Source: an uncultured Desulfobulbus sp. (GTDB taxonomy: Bacteria > Desulfobacterota > Desulfobulbia > Desulfobulbales > Desulfobulbaceae). Taken from it: 64,000 bases of DNA. The position numbers were made by a program, and so were the translations under genes. Location of the stretch: NCBI RefSeq assembly GCF_963665445.1, contig NZ_OY762276.1:2369501-2433500 (forward strand). The letters are read 5' to 3'. This document shows positions 1-9,206 of the stretch, piece after piece (position 1 is the first letter of the stretch; every line of letters begins with the position of its first letter). Under the pieces are notes generated by a model. It worked only from the letters and a program-made list of their open reading frames with translations. It ran no database searches and had not been told where the DNA came from.

Positions 1-106
1 ATGACAGTTGGCCCCCGAATGGCTCGAGAGTAGCGATCACCCGGGACCGAAAATGGGAAACGTGCAGAAACACTCGACTCGGCCTTTCGCACCTCTGTGA
101 CGAATC

Positions 107-1381
107 ATGGCCATGAAACACCCCATGCCGCAAACAGAGCGTCGGTCTCAGCCCATCCGTATCCTGAAACTGGGCATGCCTCTGTCGTGTCTTGTTTGGG
201 GGGCATTGATTGCCCTTTCGTATACCTGGAATGTCTGGAAAAATGAGGAACAGTACCTCGCGACCCTCAAACAGACCGGGCGGAGCTTTTTCCAGCAGAT
301 CGAGCTCACCCGGGAGTGGAATGCACTGCATGGCGGGGTCTATGTGGCTGTGCATGGCGAGACCGTGCCCAACCCCTACCTGGCGGATCCAATGCGCGAT
401 ATCAGGATCAATGCCGACCTCGTGCTGACCAAGATCAACCCCGCATATATGACGCGGCAGATCTCCGAAATTGCCTCGAGCCAAGAAAATATCAAGTTTC
501 ACATCACCAGCCTCAATCCCATTCGACCCCAGAATATGGCCGATGCTCGTGAAGAAGAGGCCCTGCACCTCTTTGAGCAGGGACGAGTGCAGGAGATAGG
601 TGAGGTTGTCGATAGTGAAGCCGGGCCAACCTATTTCTACATGGCGCCACTGGTTACCCGCAAACCTTGCCTCAAATGTCATCAGAGTCAAGGTTACCTG
701 GAGGGGGACATCAGGGGCGGCATCAGCGTCACCATCCCTTTTCCCTCGATCCCCTTTTCTCTGCCCTTGGCGGTTGGACACCTGGTGATTGGTCTGTTTG
801 GCATCGGCGGCATTGTGATCCTCAATCGCCAACTCGCCAAGGCCTACGAGGTCATCCAGCATCAGGCGATCATTGACGCCCTCACAGGGATTCCGAACCG
901 TTGGTGTTTCACCGAACGCATCCTGGAAGAAGCCAACCGTCATCATCGCCAGCAGGAGCCGCTTTCCCTTTTGATGTGTGACATTGACAACTTCAAAGCC
1001 TTCAACGATACCTACGGCCACGGTGCCGGTGATGCATGTCTCCTGCGCGTTGCCCGGACGATCAAGCAATCGCTCCAGCGACCTGGAGATTTCTGTGCGC
1101 GTTATGGCGGCGAGGAGTTTGTGATCATTTTGCCCAACACTGAGACAGATGGCGCTTTACATGTGGCCCGGTCCATTATCGCAAATATCCGGGCCCTTGC
1201 GATCAAGCATGAAAAATCTCTGCCCGAAGGTTATGTCACCGCGAGTATCGGGGTGGCGACGACCACGTCCAACCAGGCGGTTTCCCATGAAATTCTGATG
1301 AAGCAAGCTGATGACGCCCTCTATCAGGCGAAAAATGAAGGTCGCAACTGCGTCATGGTGTTTGCAATGGAGCATGCTTGA
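107..1381 (+). CDS. Haem-binding (DUF3365-type) membrane diguanylate cyclase
   Basis: Predicted to make cyclic di-GMP in response to a signal sensed outside the membrane. Residues 20-41 form an N-terminal membrane segment, residues about 45-215 a periplasmic DUF3365-like domain, and residues 223-240 a second membrane segment. The periplasmic domain carries a c-type haem motif, C188-L-K-C191-H192. The cytoplasmic GGDEF domain follows. Its active site reads GGEEF at 334-338, and an RxxD inhibitory site (RPGD, 325-328) lies five residues before it, so the enzyme looks catalytically intact and product-inhibited. It stands alone, and nothing nearby suggests a partner. A redox or gas ligand is inferred from the haem motif, not shown. 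Confidence 0.9.
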   Translation: MAMKHPMPQTERRSQPIRILKLGMPLSCLVWGALIALSYTWNVWKNEEQYLATLKQTGRSFFQQIELTREWNALHGGVYVAVHGETVPNPYLADPMRDIRINADLVLTKINPAYMTRQISEIASSQENIKFHITSLNPIRPQNMADAREEEALHLFEQGRVQEIGEVVDSEAGPTYFYMAPLVTRKPCLKCHQSQGYLEGDIRGGISVTIPFPSIPFSLPLAVGHLVIGLFGIGGIVILNRQLAKAYEVIQHQAIIDALTGIPNRWCFTERILEEANRHHRQQEPLSLLMCDIDNFKAFNDTYGHGAGDACLLRVARTIKQSLQRPGDFCARYGGEEFVIILPNTETDGALHVARSIIANIRALAIKHEKSLPEGYVTASIGVATTTSNQAVSHEILMKQADDALYQAKNEGRNCVMVFAMEHA

Positions 1382-1475
1382 ACATTTCCCCCCTGCCCAC
1401 TGAGGACCGCAAAAAAAGCACCCTGTCCTGACAGTGCCCGTCCTGTTGGCGGAAATCTTGCCTGGGCAAGATGGA

Positions 1476-1727
1476 TTACTTGCGGGGTTTGGCATCCTTG
1501 GTCAGCAGATAGGCTTCCAGGCGTTGTCTATCCTCCCTCTGGACAGGATGATTGGCCAGTTGGGTAATGAGCAGCGGGTTGATCGGCAGCCATGCACCGG
1601 TGACAACACCGGTTTGGGTAAGCTTGTCACCGATCAGCAACTCGAGAAAAGTTGGAACGGAACGAACCGGAAGCCCCCTGGCAAGGAATGTGATACATTC
1701 AAACAGGGTTCCGGGGATACTGCCATA
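1476..1727 (-). pseudogene. Decayed ORF, possible transposase fragment
   Basis: An 83-codon open stretch lies between two in-frame stops and has no good start codon. Its translation reads like real protein (for example PVRSVPTFLELLIGDKL) and has a normal charged C-terminus ending DAKPRK. The TFLELL-G-L pattern reminds me of the N-terminal part of some DDE transposases, but this is a weak memory-based resemblance. The rest of 1382-1948 shows nothing I can name. Confidence 0.35.
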
Positions 1728-1948
1728 TCAATGATTTTGTTATTTTTTTAGGTGCCCCCAAAAAATCGCCCTCGCATTACGCCGGGCTGAAACTCCAAAC
1801 TCCAGAAACATGGGTTAGCAGGGGGAAATGGAATTTTTCTATAGTGCAACACTCTTGTCCTCGAGTCGAATTCGAAGACGTAGATCGTTTGCTTCTGTAA
1901 ACACGGCTTATTCTTGTGAATGATGAAAACTAGGAAGAAGATTGGGCT

Positions 1949-2881
1949 ATGGAAAGAATATTTTGGTCTCTGTTTTTCACGGTAGTGTTATTGTGCTCGG
2001 GCCTCTCCACTTGGGCTGAGGACTTCTATGTCATAGCGGTGAATCGCAAGCCCAGGAGCGTCATTACGGTTGCCAAATCGAACGGGGATTTCAAGGACCC
2101 GGTGGCGGCTATTAACTCTATCACCGATGCTTCCGCATCCAACCCCTATCTCGTGCTAATCGCACCTGGGGTCTATACCGTCACTCAGACCTTGGTGATG
2201 AAAGAATATGTGGAACTTGCCGGAAGTGGTGAGATGATCACAAAATTGACAGGAGCAATAAGTACAAGTAGCTCTTCAACCTCTGCCATAGTCTCGGGCG
2301 CAAACAACTCGGCCCTGAACTCATTGACAGTGGAGAATACGGGAGGGAGCAGCCATTATTCCTGCGCCATTTATAACGAGGGTAGCTCTCCGAAGGTAAG
2401 CCATGTGACCGCTTCCGCATTCGGGGGAAATGTTTGCGCCGGGATTTACAACACTCAATCTTCATCTCCAACGATGACAGATGTGATCACCTCGGCCTCC
2501 AATGGAGGAGGTAATTATGGGGTCTACAATATTGAAGATTCATCCCCGACAATGATGGATGTGACCGCTTCTGCATCCAGGGGGGTGTTCAATGTCGGGA
2601 TCTTCAACTATGGTAGTTCATCCCCGACGATGACGAATGTGACCGCCTTGGCTTCCGGGGCAAATAGCTACGGGGTCTATAACTCGAATTTTTCGTATCC
2701 AAAAATTAGACGGTGTACAATTACAGGAGGAAATTACGGCTTGAAATGGGATACTGATAGCTTCATTCAGGTGAGCCAATCGACTATCATAGGCGGGGTC
2801 AACGGTCACATCTCTTATGCTCGATGCGTCGCCTGTGACAATGGGTTGGGCGATGCCCTGGACTCGAACTGTCAAGATTAA
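1949..2881 (+). CDS. Secreted right-handed beta-helix (pectin-lyase-like) protein
   Basis: A 310-residue exported protein. It begins with a signal peptide (hydrophobic run to about residue 23, cleavage likely after STWA). Residues 30-85 contain the usual opening of parallel beta-helix proteins: a 'fkdpvaAINSI' segment, then LIAPGVYTVTQTLVM and VELAGSGE. Short repeats of about 30-40 residues follow, of the form SSPTMTDVTASAS...YGVYN, which are the rungs of the helix. No catalytic residues of a polysaccharide lyase can be assigned. It could bind or cleave a glycan or be a surface structural protein. A GAAGAAGA stretch 10-20 bases upstream could serve as ribosome binding site. Confidence 0.75.
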   Translation: MERIFWSLFFTVVLLCSGLSTWAEDFYVIAVNRKPRSVITVAKSNGDFKDPVAAINSITDASASNPYLVLIAPGVYTVTQTLVMKEYVELAGSGEMITKLTGAISTSSSSTSAIVSGANNSALNSLTVENTGGSSHYSCAIYNEGSSPKVSHVTASAFGGNVCAGIYNTQSSSPTMTDVITSASNGGGNYGVYNIEDSSPTMMDVTASASRGVFNVGIFNYGSSSPTMTNVTALASGANSYGVYNSNFSYPKIRRCTITGGNYGLKWDTDSFIQVSQSTIIGGVNGHISYARCVACDNGLGDALDSNCQD

Positions 2882-3062
2882 CCAGGAAATTTTGTGAACA
2901 GAATGGGGATTTCGGGAGTTCAGGGGGCAGAGTAGGTAATTCAAAATTAACCCAAAGTATCAGGCATGTATCCCGTTATACCCTGAAGACCTTGAGCAGC
3001 AAGAAAGGCGGCGGGTTCAACTCCCGGTGTCGGAACTGATGGTCTAATTAGCGCTTACAAAG

Positions 3063-3731
3063 ATGCCCCTCATGTTCTCCATGTCGAATCTCAACCTTAT
3101 CCTCACAGAGGCAGGGGTGATCACCGCCGTCCCCGCCTGGTTCGGCCTGACAGGCGCGGTGGTCGACGTTTCCATCGCTGAGATTGCCCAATCGGTGTTC
3201 ATTTACCTCGGCATCCCCTTTCTTGCGGGCATGGGGAGCCGCTTGATCGGCATCAAACTCAAGGGGAAAGAGTGGTATGAAACGGTCTTCATCCCCCGGA
3301 TAAGTCCGCTGACCCTTGTTTTTCTGCTGTTCACCATCCTGGTGATGTTCTCGCTCAAGGGCGAATACATCGTGCAACTGCCCCTTGATGTGCTGCGCAT
3401 CGTCCTGCCCCTGACCATCTACTTTCTGGTGATGTTCGCCCTCTCCTTCTTCCTCTCGATGAAGGCAGGAGCAACCTACGAGCAGACCGTCACCTTGAGC
3501 TTTACGGCAGCTTCCAACAATTTCGAGTTGGCCATTGCCGTGGCCATTGCCGTGGCCATTGCCGTCTTCGGCATCAACTCGGGCGAGGCCTTTACCGCGG
3601 TTATCGGCCCCCTGGTCGAGGTGCCGGTGCTGATCGGCCTGGTCAACGTCGCCATCCGGATGAAGAATAAATATTTTCCCCATGAACAACCAACACTTGC
3701 AGGGGTCTGCCATGTCCGCAGCAAACAGTAA
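3063..3731 (+). pseudogene. Truncated ACR3-type arsenite efflux permease
   Basis: From about residue 24 (PAWFGLTG) to the end this matches the C-terminal 60% of ACR3/ArsB3 arsenite transporters, including [11 protein letters not shown], the loop before [12 protein letters not shown], and [16 protein letters not shown]. The first four or so membrane helices of the normal ~350-residue protein are missing, and the bases upstream of about 3125 are unrelated. A 12-base unit (gccattgccgtg) occurs three times at 3531-3566, giving AIAV three times where I would expect two. It overlaps the arsenate reductase start by 20 bases, as in a normal ars operon. Export activity is unlikely. Confidence 0.8.
3531..3566 (+). 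repeat. 12-bp tandem repeat, three units
   Basis: Three back-to-back copies of gccattgccgtg (the last ends in c) lie inside the ACR3 remnant and keep the frame. It looks like a slipped-strand expansion by one unit. Confidence 0.85.
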
Positions 3732-4149
3732 ACTCAGTGTCCTTTTTCTCTGCACCGGTAATTCCTGCCGCAGCCAGATGGCCGAAGGTTGGGCCCGCCA
3801 TCTGCAAGGAGAGGCGATTGAGCCCTACTCCGCAGGGATCGAAAAACACGGGCTCAACCCCACGGCAGTCCAGGTGATGGCCGAGGCTGGAGTGGATATC
3901 AGCCGGCAGCAGTCAAAACTGGTGGAAGAACTCCCCGCCGTCCACTTTGATTATGTGATCACACTCTGTGGCCATGCCCACGAAACCTGTCCCTATTTTC
4001 CCGGCAAGTCCATCCATCAAGGCTTTGCTGATCCGCCGCAGTTGGCCAAAAACGCCACCTCAGACGATGAAATCCTTGAGGCCTATCGCACCGTTCGGGA
4101 TCAAATCCGGGAATTCATCGAATCCCTCCCCACATCGTTGCCTCGGTAA
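3712..4149 (+). CDS. arsC: Thioredoxin-coupled arsenate reductase
   Basis: Reduces arsenate to arsenite in the cytoplasm, in the low-molecular-weight phosphatase fold. The P-loop CTGNSCRS begins at Cys14. The cysteine pair C-x6-C in [10 protein letters not shown] is typical of the thioredoxin-linked class, in which three cysteines relay the disulfide. The product is 145 residues, normal for the family. The start at 3712 is preferred over one 30 bases upstream because AGGGG sits seven bases before it. Its usual partner, the ACR3 efflux pump, is truncated directly upstream, so the arsenite made here would need another exit route. Confidence 0.92.
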   Translation: MSAANSKLSVLFLCTGNSCRSQMAEGWARHLQGEAIEPYSAGIEKHGLNPTAVQVMAEAGVDISRQQSKLVEELPAVHFDYVITLCGHAHETCPYFPGKSIHQGFADPPQLAKNATSDDEILEAYRTVRDQIREFIESLPTSLPR

Positions 4150-4398
4150 ACGGGTGATTCAACCCGCCGGGTACCCCGGTTCCCATGCTGGTGCCTTGCG
4201 TAAAGCGCAACAACAATACGCCCCCCGCGGACGTAACGGAAAACTAATTTTCAGACCATCTATTCGATTTTTTTAATTTATCGATCGCTTGCGAGTGATG
4301 GGGGCAGTTTGGAGCTCAACAAAAAAAGCACCGCCCCTTGATGATGCCGACGGATTTCTCCGGTTTTCCTGCAACAGCCCCCTGGGAATGGATGAGAT

Positions 4399-5058
4399 TC
4401 ACCGTGCCCGCAAAAAATCCCTGGTGGTGTGTTCCTCAAGGAACCTGGAAAAATTTTTTTTAATTTTCGGTAATTTATACAGTCGGCCGTAGACGTTTTT
4501 CCTGGTGCTCTTGGCAAGGCTCGACGGATCGAAGTAGCCTTTGGCATTTTCAACACTGAGGACAAAAGGCGGCTTGCCCATGCGGACCAGGATGGTGCTC
4601 ATTAACAGCGCCCCGGTTCGATGGTTGCCTTCGGCAAAGAGTTGCGGCCAGCTCACCTGGAGGATATAGGCGCCGGCCGCCTGTTTCCACGGCGAATCGC
4701 CTTGGTGCTTTTCCGCCCACTGCCGCAGGTTGGTGATGCAAAATTCATGCTGCTGGTAAAACCTGTCCGTGGTGCTCTTGATATGTTGTTGATAGTCACG
4801 CCGCTTTTCCGGCGTGGTGCCACAGAGCACAATATGGTTGAGTTCAAGGAAGTGATGAAATCCTCGAGGCTGCAACAGGTCGACATCCTGCGCGAGCAAC
4901 TTATTGACATACTCATAGCCGCCTACGATGTTGGCGACGATATCATCGCGCATCGGCTCACGGCGCATATCCAATTCCCGATTAATGCGACCAAACTCCT
5001 TTTGCACCGACCTGAGTGAAGCTTTGACTTTTTTGATATCAATGAAAAATGATGGCAT
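4399..5058 (-). CDS. Divergent Fic/DOC-domain protein
   Basis: A 219-residue, probably cytoplasmic protein with a helical N-terminus and a Fic core. The core signature normally reads HPFxxGNGRxxR. Here residues 139-150 read QLFAEGNHRTGA, so the catalytic histidine is glutamine (Q139), the second glycine is histidine and the last arginine is alanine, while F141, E143, G144, N145 and R147 remain. Canonical Fic AMP transfer is therefore doubtful. It may be inactive, regulatory, or use another chemistry. A copy of the dispersed repeat begins directly at its start codon, and the only ribosome-binding-like GAGGAG is 18 bases upstream, inside that repeat. Confidence 0.75.
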   Translation of the reverse strand: MPSFFIDIKKVKASLRSVQKEFGRINRELDMRREPMRDDIVANIVGGYEYVNKLLAQDVDLLQPRGFHHFLELNHIVLCGTTPEKRRDYQQHIKSTTDRFYQQHEFCITNLRQWAEKHQGDSPWKQAAGAYILQVSWPQLFAEGNHRTGALLMSTILVRMGKPPFVLSVENAKGYFDPSSLAKSTRKNVYGRLYKLPKIKKNFSRFLEEHTTRDFLRAR

Positions 5059-5142
5059 AGTAAAAAGTCAAAAAATTACTCCTCGCAAAATCAACGTGTT
5101 ACGAACAAGAAACGTCGTCATGATTGTTTTTTTACCAGAACG
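5058..5142 (+). repeat. Dispersed ~90-bp repeat, copy A
   Basis: Begins with gtaaaaagtcaaaa, has the shared core aagaaacgtcgt at its middle right, and ends with ttttttaccagaacg. Copies at 12942-13035 (same orientation) and 54824-54914 (inverted) share both ends and the core. The ends are near-inverted repeats of one another (ctcgtaaaaag / ctttttacgag in the better copies). This copy lies against the start codon of the Fic gene. Confidence 0.7.
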
Positions 5143-5286
5143 ACAAACAGCTAAGTTGCGTCATGGAAATGCAACAAAACTCACTTTCCTGGCCCCGTCC
5201 GCACTTATCCTGTTCGCCAGTCGCCGGACTGATGCTTGAGGCAGAGGCAGGAAAAAATGCGACGCAGGCTGCGAATAATCCTCTGA

Positions 5287-6120
5287 TCAGGAAAATTCGC
5301 CGTGGAGGTAATCCTTGGTCAACTGCTCCTTGGGATCATTGAACAACTCCATGGTCTTGCCCATTTCCACCAGGTAACCGGTACGTCCGCCCTTGGAGAT
5401 ATCGACCGCGAAAAAGGCGGTCTGGTCGGCAACGCGCTGGGCCTGCTGCATGTTGTGGGTCACGATGGCCACGGTGAACTGTTGCTTCAGCTGAATCATC
5501 AGCTCTTCGATCTGGCGAGTGGCAATCGGGTCCAGGGCTGAACAGGGCTCGTCCATGAGCAGCACCTGCGGCTCGGTGGCAATGGCACGGGCAATACAGA
5601 GACGCTGCTGCTGACCACCCGAGAGGGAAAGCCCGTTGTTTTTCAACTTATTTTTGACTTCATCCCACAAGGCGGCACCGCGCAGGGCCTTCTCCACCTT
5701 CTCATCCATGTTGCCGCGAAAACGATTGAGCCGCAGACCAAAGGCCACGTTCTCGTAGATGGACATGGAAAAAGGGTTCGGCTGCTGGAAGACCATGCCG
5801 ATATTACGGCGTACCGCCACCGGATCGACCTTCTTGTCGTAGACATCGACCCCGTGGAATTGCACCTTGCCCTCGAAGTGAAAGCCTCGTACCAGGTCGT
5901 TCATCCTGTTGATGCTCTTGAGCACGGTCGACTTGCCGCAACCCGAAGGGCCGATGAAGCCGGTGATCTTATTTTTCCGGATGGGCACCTTGCTGTCGCG
6001 CACTGCAAGAAAATCCCCGTAAAAAATTTGCTCAGCATGACAGTCGAGCACAACCTCGGCCTGATCGGCGTTGGTCGACACGGCTGTCTTTCCTTCCCTT
6101 TGCGTCGATTCCATGAACAT
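5287..6120 (-). CDS. pstB: Phosphate ABC transporter ATP-binding protein
   Basis: ATPase that powers the PstSCA phosphate importer at the inner membrane face. Visible motifs are Walker [11 protein letters not shown]-loop VFQQPNPF, signature LSGGQQQR, Walker [14 protein letters not shown] and the switch histidine in VTHNM. The start at 6120 (MFMES) is chosen because AAGGAG lies eight bases upstream. It is the last gene of pstS-pstC-pstA-pstB; no phoU follows, and the next gene on this strand is the unrelated Fic gene. Confidence 0.96.
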   Translation of the reverse strand: MFMESTQREGKTAVSTNADQAEVVLDCHAEQIFYGDFLAVRDSKVPIRKNKITGFIGPSGCGKSTVLKSINRMNDLVRGFHFEGKVQFHGVDVYDKKVDPVAVRRNIGMVFQQPNPFSMSIYENVAFGLRLNRFRGNMDEKVEKALRGAALWDEVKNKLKNNGLSLSGGQQQRLCIARAIATEPQVLLMDEPCSALDPIATRQIEELMIQLKQQFTVAIVTHNMQQAQRVADQTAFFAVDISKGGRTGYLVEMGKTMELFNDPKEQLTKDYLHGEFS

Positions 6121-6144
6121 TTCTTTCACTCCTTCGCTATCACA

Positions 6145-7032
6145 TTAAATTTTTTTACGGCCGCCAAGGGTGCGGCTAATGATGTTGAGGAGAAAGACCA
6201 TCAACACCAGAACCAGGGAAGCAGCCCAGGCCAACTCAATTTGGTTTTCGAACGGCATGCCCGAGTAGTTGTAGATGAGGACTGCCAACGAGGCGGTGGG
6301 TTCCTGGGCATTGAGCCAGTAATCGCTGAACAGGGCGGTGAACAGCAGGGGGGCGGTCTCGCCGGCGGCACGGGCAACAGCCAGAACCACGCCGGTGATG
6401 ATCCCCGGCATGGCGACCGGGAGAATGACCTTGACCATGGCCTGCGCCGGGGTGCAGCCGATACCGACAGCGGCCTCCTTCATGGCCCGCGGCACCATTT
6501 TTATCGCCTCTTCGGCGGTGAGCAAAACAACCGGAATCATCAACAGGGAGAGGGCGATACCACCGGCCCAGGCGGAGTAGGTCCCGGTCACCAAAACGAC
6601 CGAGGCATAGGCGAAAACACCGGCGAGAATCGAGGGAAGACCAGTCATGATCTTGGCACAGAAACGGGCCGCCACAGCTATTTTGCTATCTGATCCCAAC
6701 TCGGCCAAAAAGATGGCGGAAAGGATACCGAAAGGCACACTGATCAAAGCTGCAATGCCGACCATGAACAGGGTACCGACGATGGCGTTTCCGAAACCGC
6801 CGCCGGTCTCAAATGCGGCGGGCGGTAAGGCATAAAACAACTCGAGCGATAAACGTTTACCGCCACGGTAGATCAGCATGATCAACACCGAAAACAGGGG
6901 GATACAGGCTGTCACTGCGGCGGCGACGGTAATGGCACTCAAGATGATTGATTTCAGCGCCCGCGGTTCAAACGGTTGCCGCTCAAGTCTGGGTAAATGG
7001 AATTCGCTCTCAAGAGCTTGGGCATTTTTCAT
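6145..7032 (-). CDS. pstA: Phosphate ABC transporter permease PstA
   Basis: Integral membrane subunit of the high-affinity phosphate importer, 295 residues with about six hydrophobic segments. The permease (EAA-type) loop is visible in EAAVGIGCTPAQAMVKVILPVAMPG, the contact site for PstB. Its ATG overlaps the pstC stop codon by four bases (ATGA), so the two are translationally coupled. A 24-base gap leads to pstB. Confidence 0.95.
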   Translation of the reverse strand: MKNAQALESEFHLPRLERQPFEPRALKSIILSAITVAAAVTACIPLFSVLIMLIYRGGKRLSLELFYALPPAAFETGGGFGNAIVGTLFMVGIAALISVPFGILSAIFLAELGSDSKIAVAARFCAKIMTGLPSILAGVFAYASVVLVTGTYSAWAGGIALSLLMIPVVLLTAEEAIKMVPRAMKEAAVGIGCTPAQAMVKVILPVAMPGIITGVVLAVARAAGETAPLLFTALFSDYWLNAQEPTASLAVLIYNYSGMPFENQIELAWAASLVLVLMVFLLNIISRTLGGRKKI

Positions 7033-8000
7033 TTTTTCACTCCTGATCCGGTCATGACGATAATGGCGGTTCCGGCGATGTTGACCAACAAGGTGATGAG
7101 CAGCAGGATGCAGGCAGCGTACATCAGCACCGAAACCTCATAATCGGCGGCTTCCGGGAAGTTCAGGGCCAGCAGCGAGGCCAGAGTGTTTGCCGGGGCA
7201 AAAACCGACAGACTGATCTGGTTGGAGTTACCGACCAGCATGGCCAGGGCCATGGTTTCGCCCAGGGCCCGTCCCAGGCCGAGTACCAGGGCACCGAAGA
7301 TCCCCCCCGATGCGGTGGGCAGCATGACCCGGAGAATTGCTTCCCAACGGGTGGTTCCCATGCCGAAGGCAGCCTCCTTGGTCTTGTGCGGGATGGCGCG
7401 GAAAGCGTCTTGGGAGATGGCGGCGATCGTGGGCAGGATCATGATCGACAGCACCAGCGCCGCCGGAAACATGCCAGGGCCGCTGAGACTGGTGGAAAAC
7501 CAGGGCAGCCATCCCAGGTGTTGGTGGAGAAAATCAGCCAGAGGCCTGATCAGGGGAATCAGAACAAAGATGCCCCAGAGGCCGTAGACAACGCTCGGAA
7601 TAGCGGCCAAGAGTTCGATAATGTTCTTGAGCACGACCTCAACCCGGTGCGGCAGAAAATCCTGGGTGAGAAAGATAGCGATGGTAATCCCGAAAAATCC
7701 GCCAAGCACCAAAGCGAGTATTGAACTGTAGAGCGTCCCCCAAATCTCGGGAAGAATGCCGTAATGGTGGGCATTGACATCCCAGGTGGTGGAGGAGAGG
7801 AACGCAAGCCCATACTTTTGCATGGCCGGAAGAGCCTTGATACCGATTTTGAGGACAATTGCAGCAAGCAGAATAACCATGGCCCAGGTAAAGGCGTAGG
7901 TCAGGTATCGGAAGGCCTTGTTAAAGAGGATATCCATCCGTGAAGGAGGCTGTGACAGGGACGCAGCCTCCTGAGGAAGAGTCGTCATTGGATGAGCCAT
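7029..8000 (-). CDS. pstC: Phosphate ABC transporter permease PstC
   Basis: Second permease subunit of the phosphate importer, 323 residues. After a soluble N-terminus of about 30 residues come about six hydrophobic segments. The EAA loop KEAAFGMGTTRWEAILRVMLP is characteristic of PstC. GGAG lies eight bases before the ATG. It follows pstS by 77 bases and overlaps pstA by four. Confidence 0.95.
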   Translation of the reverse strand: MAHPMTTLPQEAASLSQPPSRMDILFNKAFRYLTYAFTWAMVILLAAIVLKIGIKALPAMQKYGLAFLSSTTWDVNAHHYGILPEIWGTLYSSILALVLGGFFGITIAIFLTQDFLPHRVEVVLKNIIELLAAIPSVVYGLWGIFVLIPLIRPLADFLHQHLGWLPWFSTSLSGPGMFPAALVLSIMILPTIAAISQDAFRAIPHKTKEAAFGMGTTRWEAILRVMLPTASGGIFGALVLGLGRALGETMALAMLVGNSNQISLSVFAPANTLASLLALNFPEAADYEVSVLMYAACILLLITLLVNIAGTAIIVMTGSGVKK

Positions 8001-8077
8001 TGTCGGTGCTCCGTTGAATTCACTTCCCGGAAACGGATTCCCGGGAAGTGAAGGAAAGGTAGAGGAAGGCGAACTGA

Positions 8078-9103
8078 TTACTGGATATTGGCGGAGGCTG
8101 CGCGAACCTTATCAACAACATTGGCAGGCAGCGGAATGTAGCCGGCCTTGTCGGCGATCTTTTGCCCATGGTCCAGACAGTAGGCAACCATGTTGCGCAG
8201 GATTTCTGCCTTTTTTGCATCGGCGTACTTCTTGTAGAACATCATCCAGGTATAGGTGGCAATCGGATAGGATTTGTCGCCAGCGGGATCGGTGAGCCAC
8301 ACGATCATGTTCTCCGGCAGGGTGGCATTGGCCAGGGCGGCCTGCCCACCTTCGAGACCGGGAGCAACGAACTTACCGGCCTTGTTTTCCAGCTTGGCCA
8401 TGGGCAGTTTGGTCATATGGGCGAAGCCGTACTCGACATAGCCGATAGCGCCGGGGGTCTGTTTGATGGTTGCGGTGACCCCGTCATTTTTGGGAGCCTT
8501 GACCATCTTGATGTCGGAAGACCAGTTCACGGTTTTGCCGAAACCGGGATTTTTAGCGAATTCCGGGGAGATCCCGGCCAGATGCTGGGTAAAGACAAAG
8601 TTGGTTCCGGAACTGTCGGCACGGGAAACCACGGTGATCTCCTCATCCGGCATCGTGACTCCGGGATTGGCCTTGACCAGCAGCGGATCATTCCATTTTT
8701 TGACTTTGCCAAGGAAGATGCCGGTATAGGCCTCGCGGCTCAAATTCAACTCTTTGATACCGCTCAGGTTGTAGGCAAGGACAATCTCGCCGGCGGTCAT
8801 GGGCAGCAACTGCACACCTTCCGGTACCTTGGCGATCTCCGCTTCGCTCATGGCCGCATCGCTGGCTGCGAAATCAACGGTATGATCGATAAAATCGCGA
8901 ATACCGGCTCCAGAACCCTTGGCCTGGTAATTGATCTGCACACCTTTGTTGGCGCGGCTGAACTGTTTGAACCAGGTGGTATAGATCGGTGCCGGAAAGC
9001 TGGCTCCGGAACCAATGATGCTGGTTTCAGCCATGGCTGAAACAGCGAAAAAACCACACATGGAACAGAGCACCAGGGACCGCACTGTTTTCACCAACTT
9101 CAT
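8078..9103 (-). CDS. pstS: Periplasmic phosphate-binding protein
   Basis: Captures phosphate in the periplasm and hands it to PstCA. The 341-residue precursor starts with a signal peptide (cleavage expected after VSAMA, about residue 25). The mature protein opens with the family hallmark IGSGASFPAPIYTTW, followed by YQAKGSGAG and FAASDAAMS, which line the phosphate site, and later RADSSGTNF. A clear AGGAG lies seven bases before the ATG. It is the first gene of the operon, and a possible Pho box lies upstream. Confidence 0.95.
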   Translation of the reverse strand: MKLVKTVRSLVLCSMCGFFAVSAMAETSIIGSGASFPAPIYTTWFKQFSRANKGVQINYQAKGSGAGIRDFIDHTVDFAASDAAMSEAEIAKVPEGVQLLPMTAGEIVLAYNLSGIKELNLSREAYTGIFLGKVKKWNDPLLVKANPGVTMPDEEITVVSRADSSGTNFVFTQHLAGISPEFAKNPGFGKTVNWSSDIKMVKAPKNDGVTATIKQTPGAIGYVEYGFAHMTKLPMAKLENKAGKFVAPGLEGGQAALANATLPENMIVWLTDPAGDKSYPIATYTWMMFYKKYADAKKAEILRNMVAYCLDHGQKIADKAGYIPLPANVVDKVRAASANIQ

Positions 9104-9184
9104 CGTTTTCTCCTCAAGTTACTGTTGGGTTGAAGGTTAACCGAAAATTTATGGCGACAAACATAGGCCCCTCTTTTTAGAATG

Positions 9185-9206
9185 CTGTCATGTTCGTGTC
9201 ATATTT
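9185..9206 (-). promoter_or_regulatory. Possible PhoB box upstream of pstS
   Basis: Two 11-base direct repeats on the plus strand, ctgtcatgttc and gtgtcatattt, resemble PhoB half-sites (CTGTCAT). They lie about 80 bases before the pstS start, but point away from the gene compared with the enterobacterial arrangement. The rest of 9104-9785 holds no gene I can support, only AT-rich promoter-like sequence and a small stem (gctcc/ggagc) at 9212-9230. Confidence 0.4.

Noticed and set aside
1434-1751. 105-codon plus-strand frame
   Set aside because: The protein-like signal in this stretch is on the minus strand.
3008-3040. tRNA-like T-arm (gcgggttcaactcccgg)
   Set aside because: No matching acceptor, D or anticodon arms upstream, so not a tRNA; at best a fragment or chance. 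Could be revisited as an attachment-site relic.
5854-6693. 279-codon plus-strand open frame over pstB/pstA
   Set aside because: Antisense to canonical pst genes; no ribosome binding site or domain.
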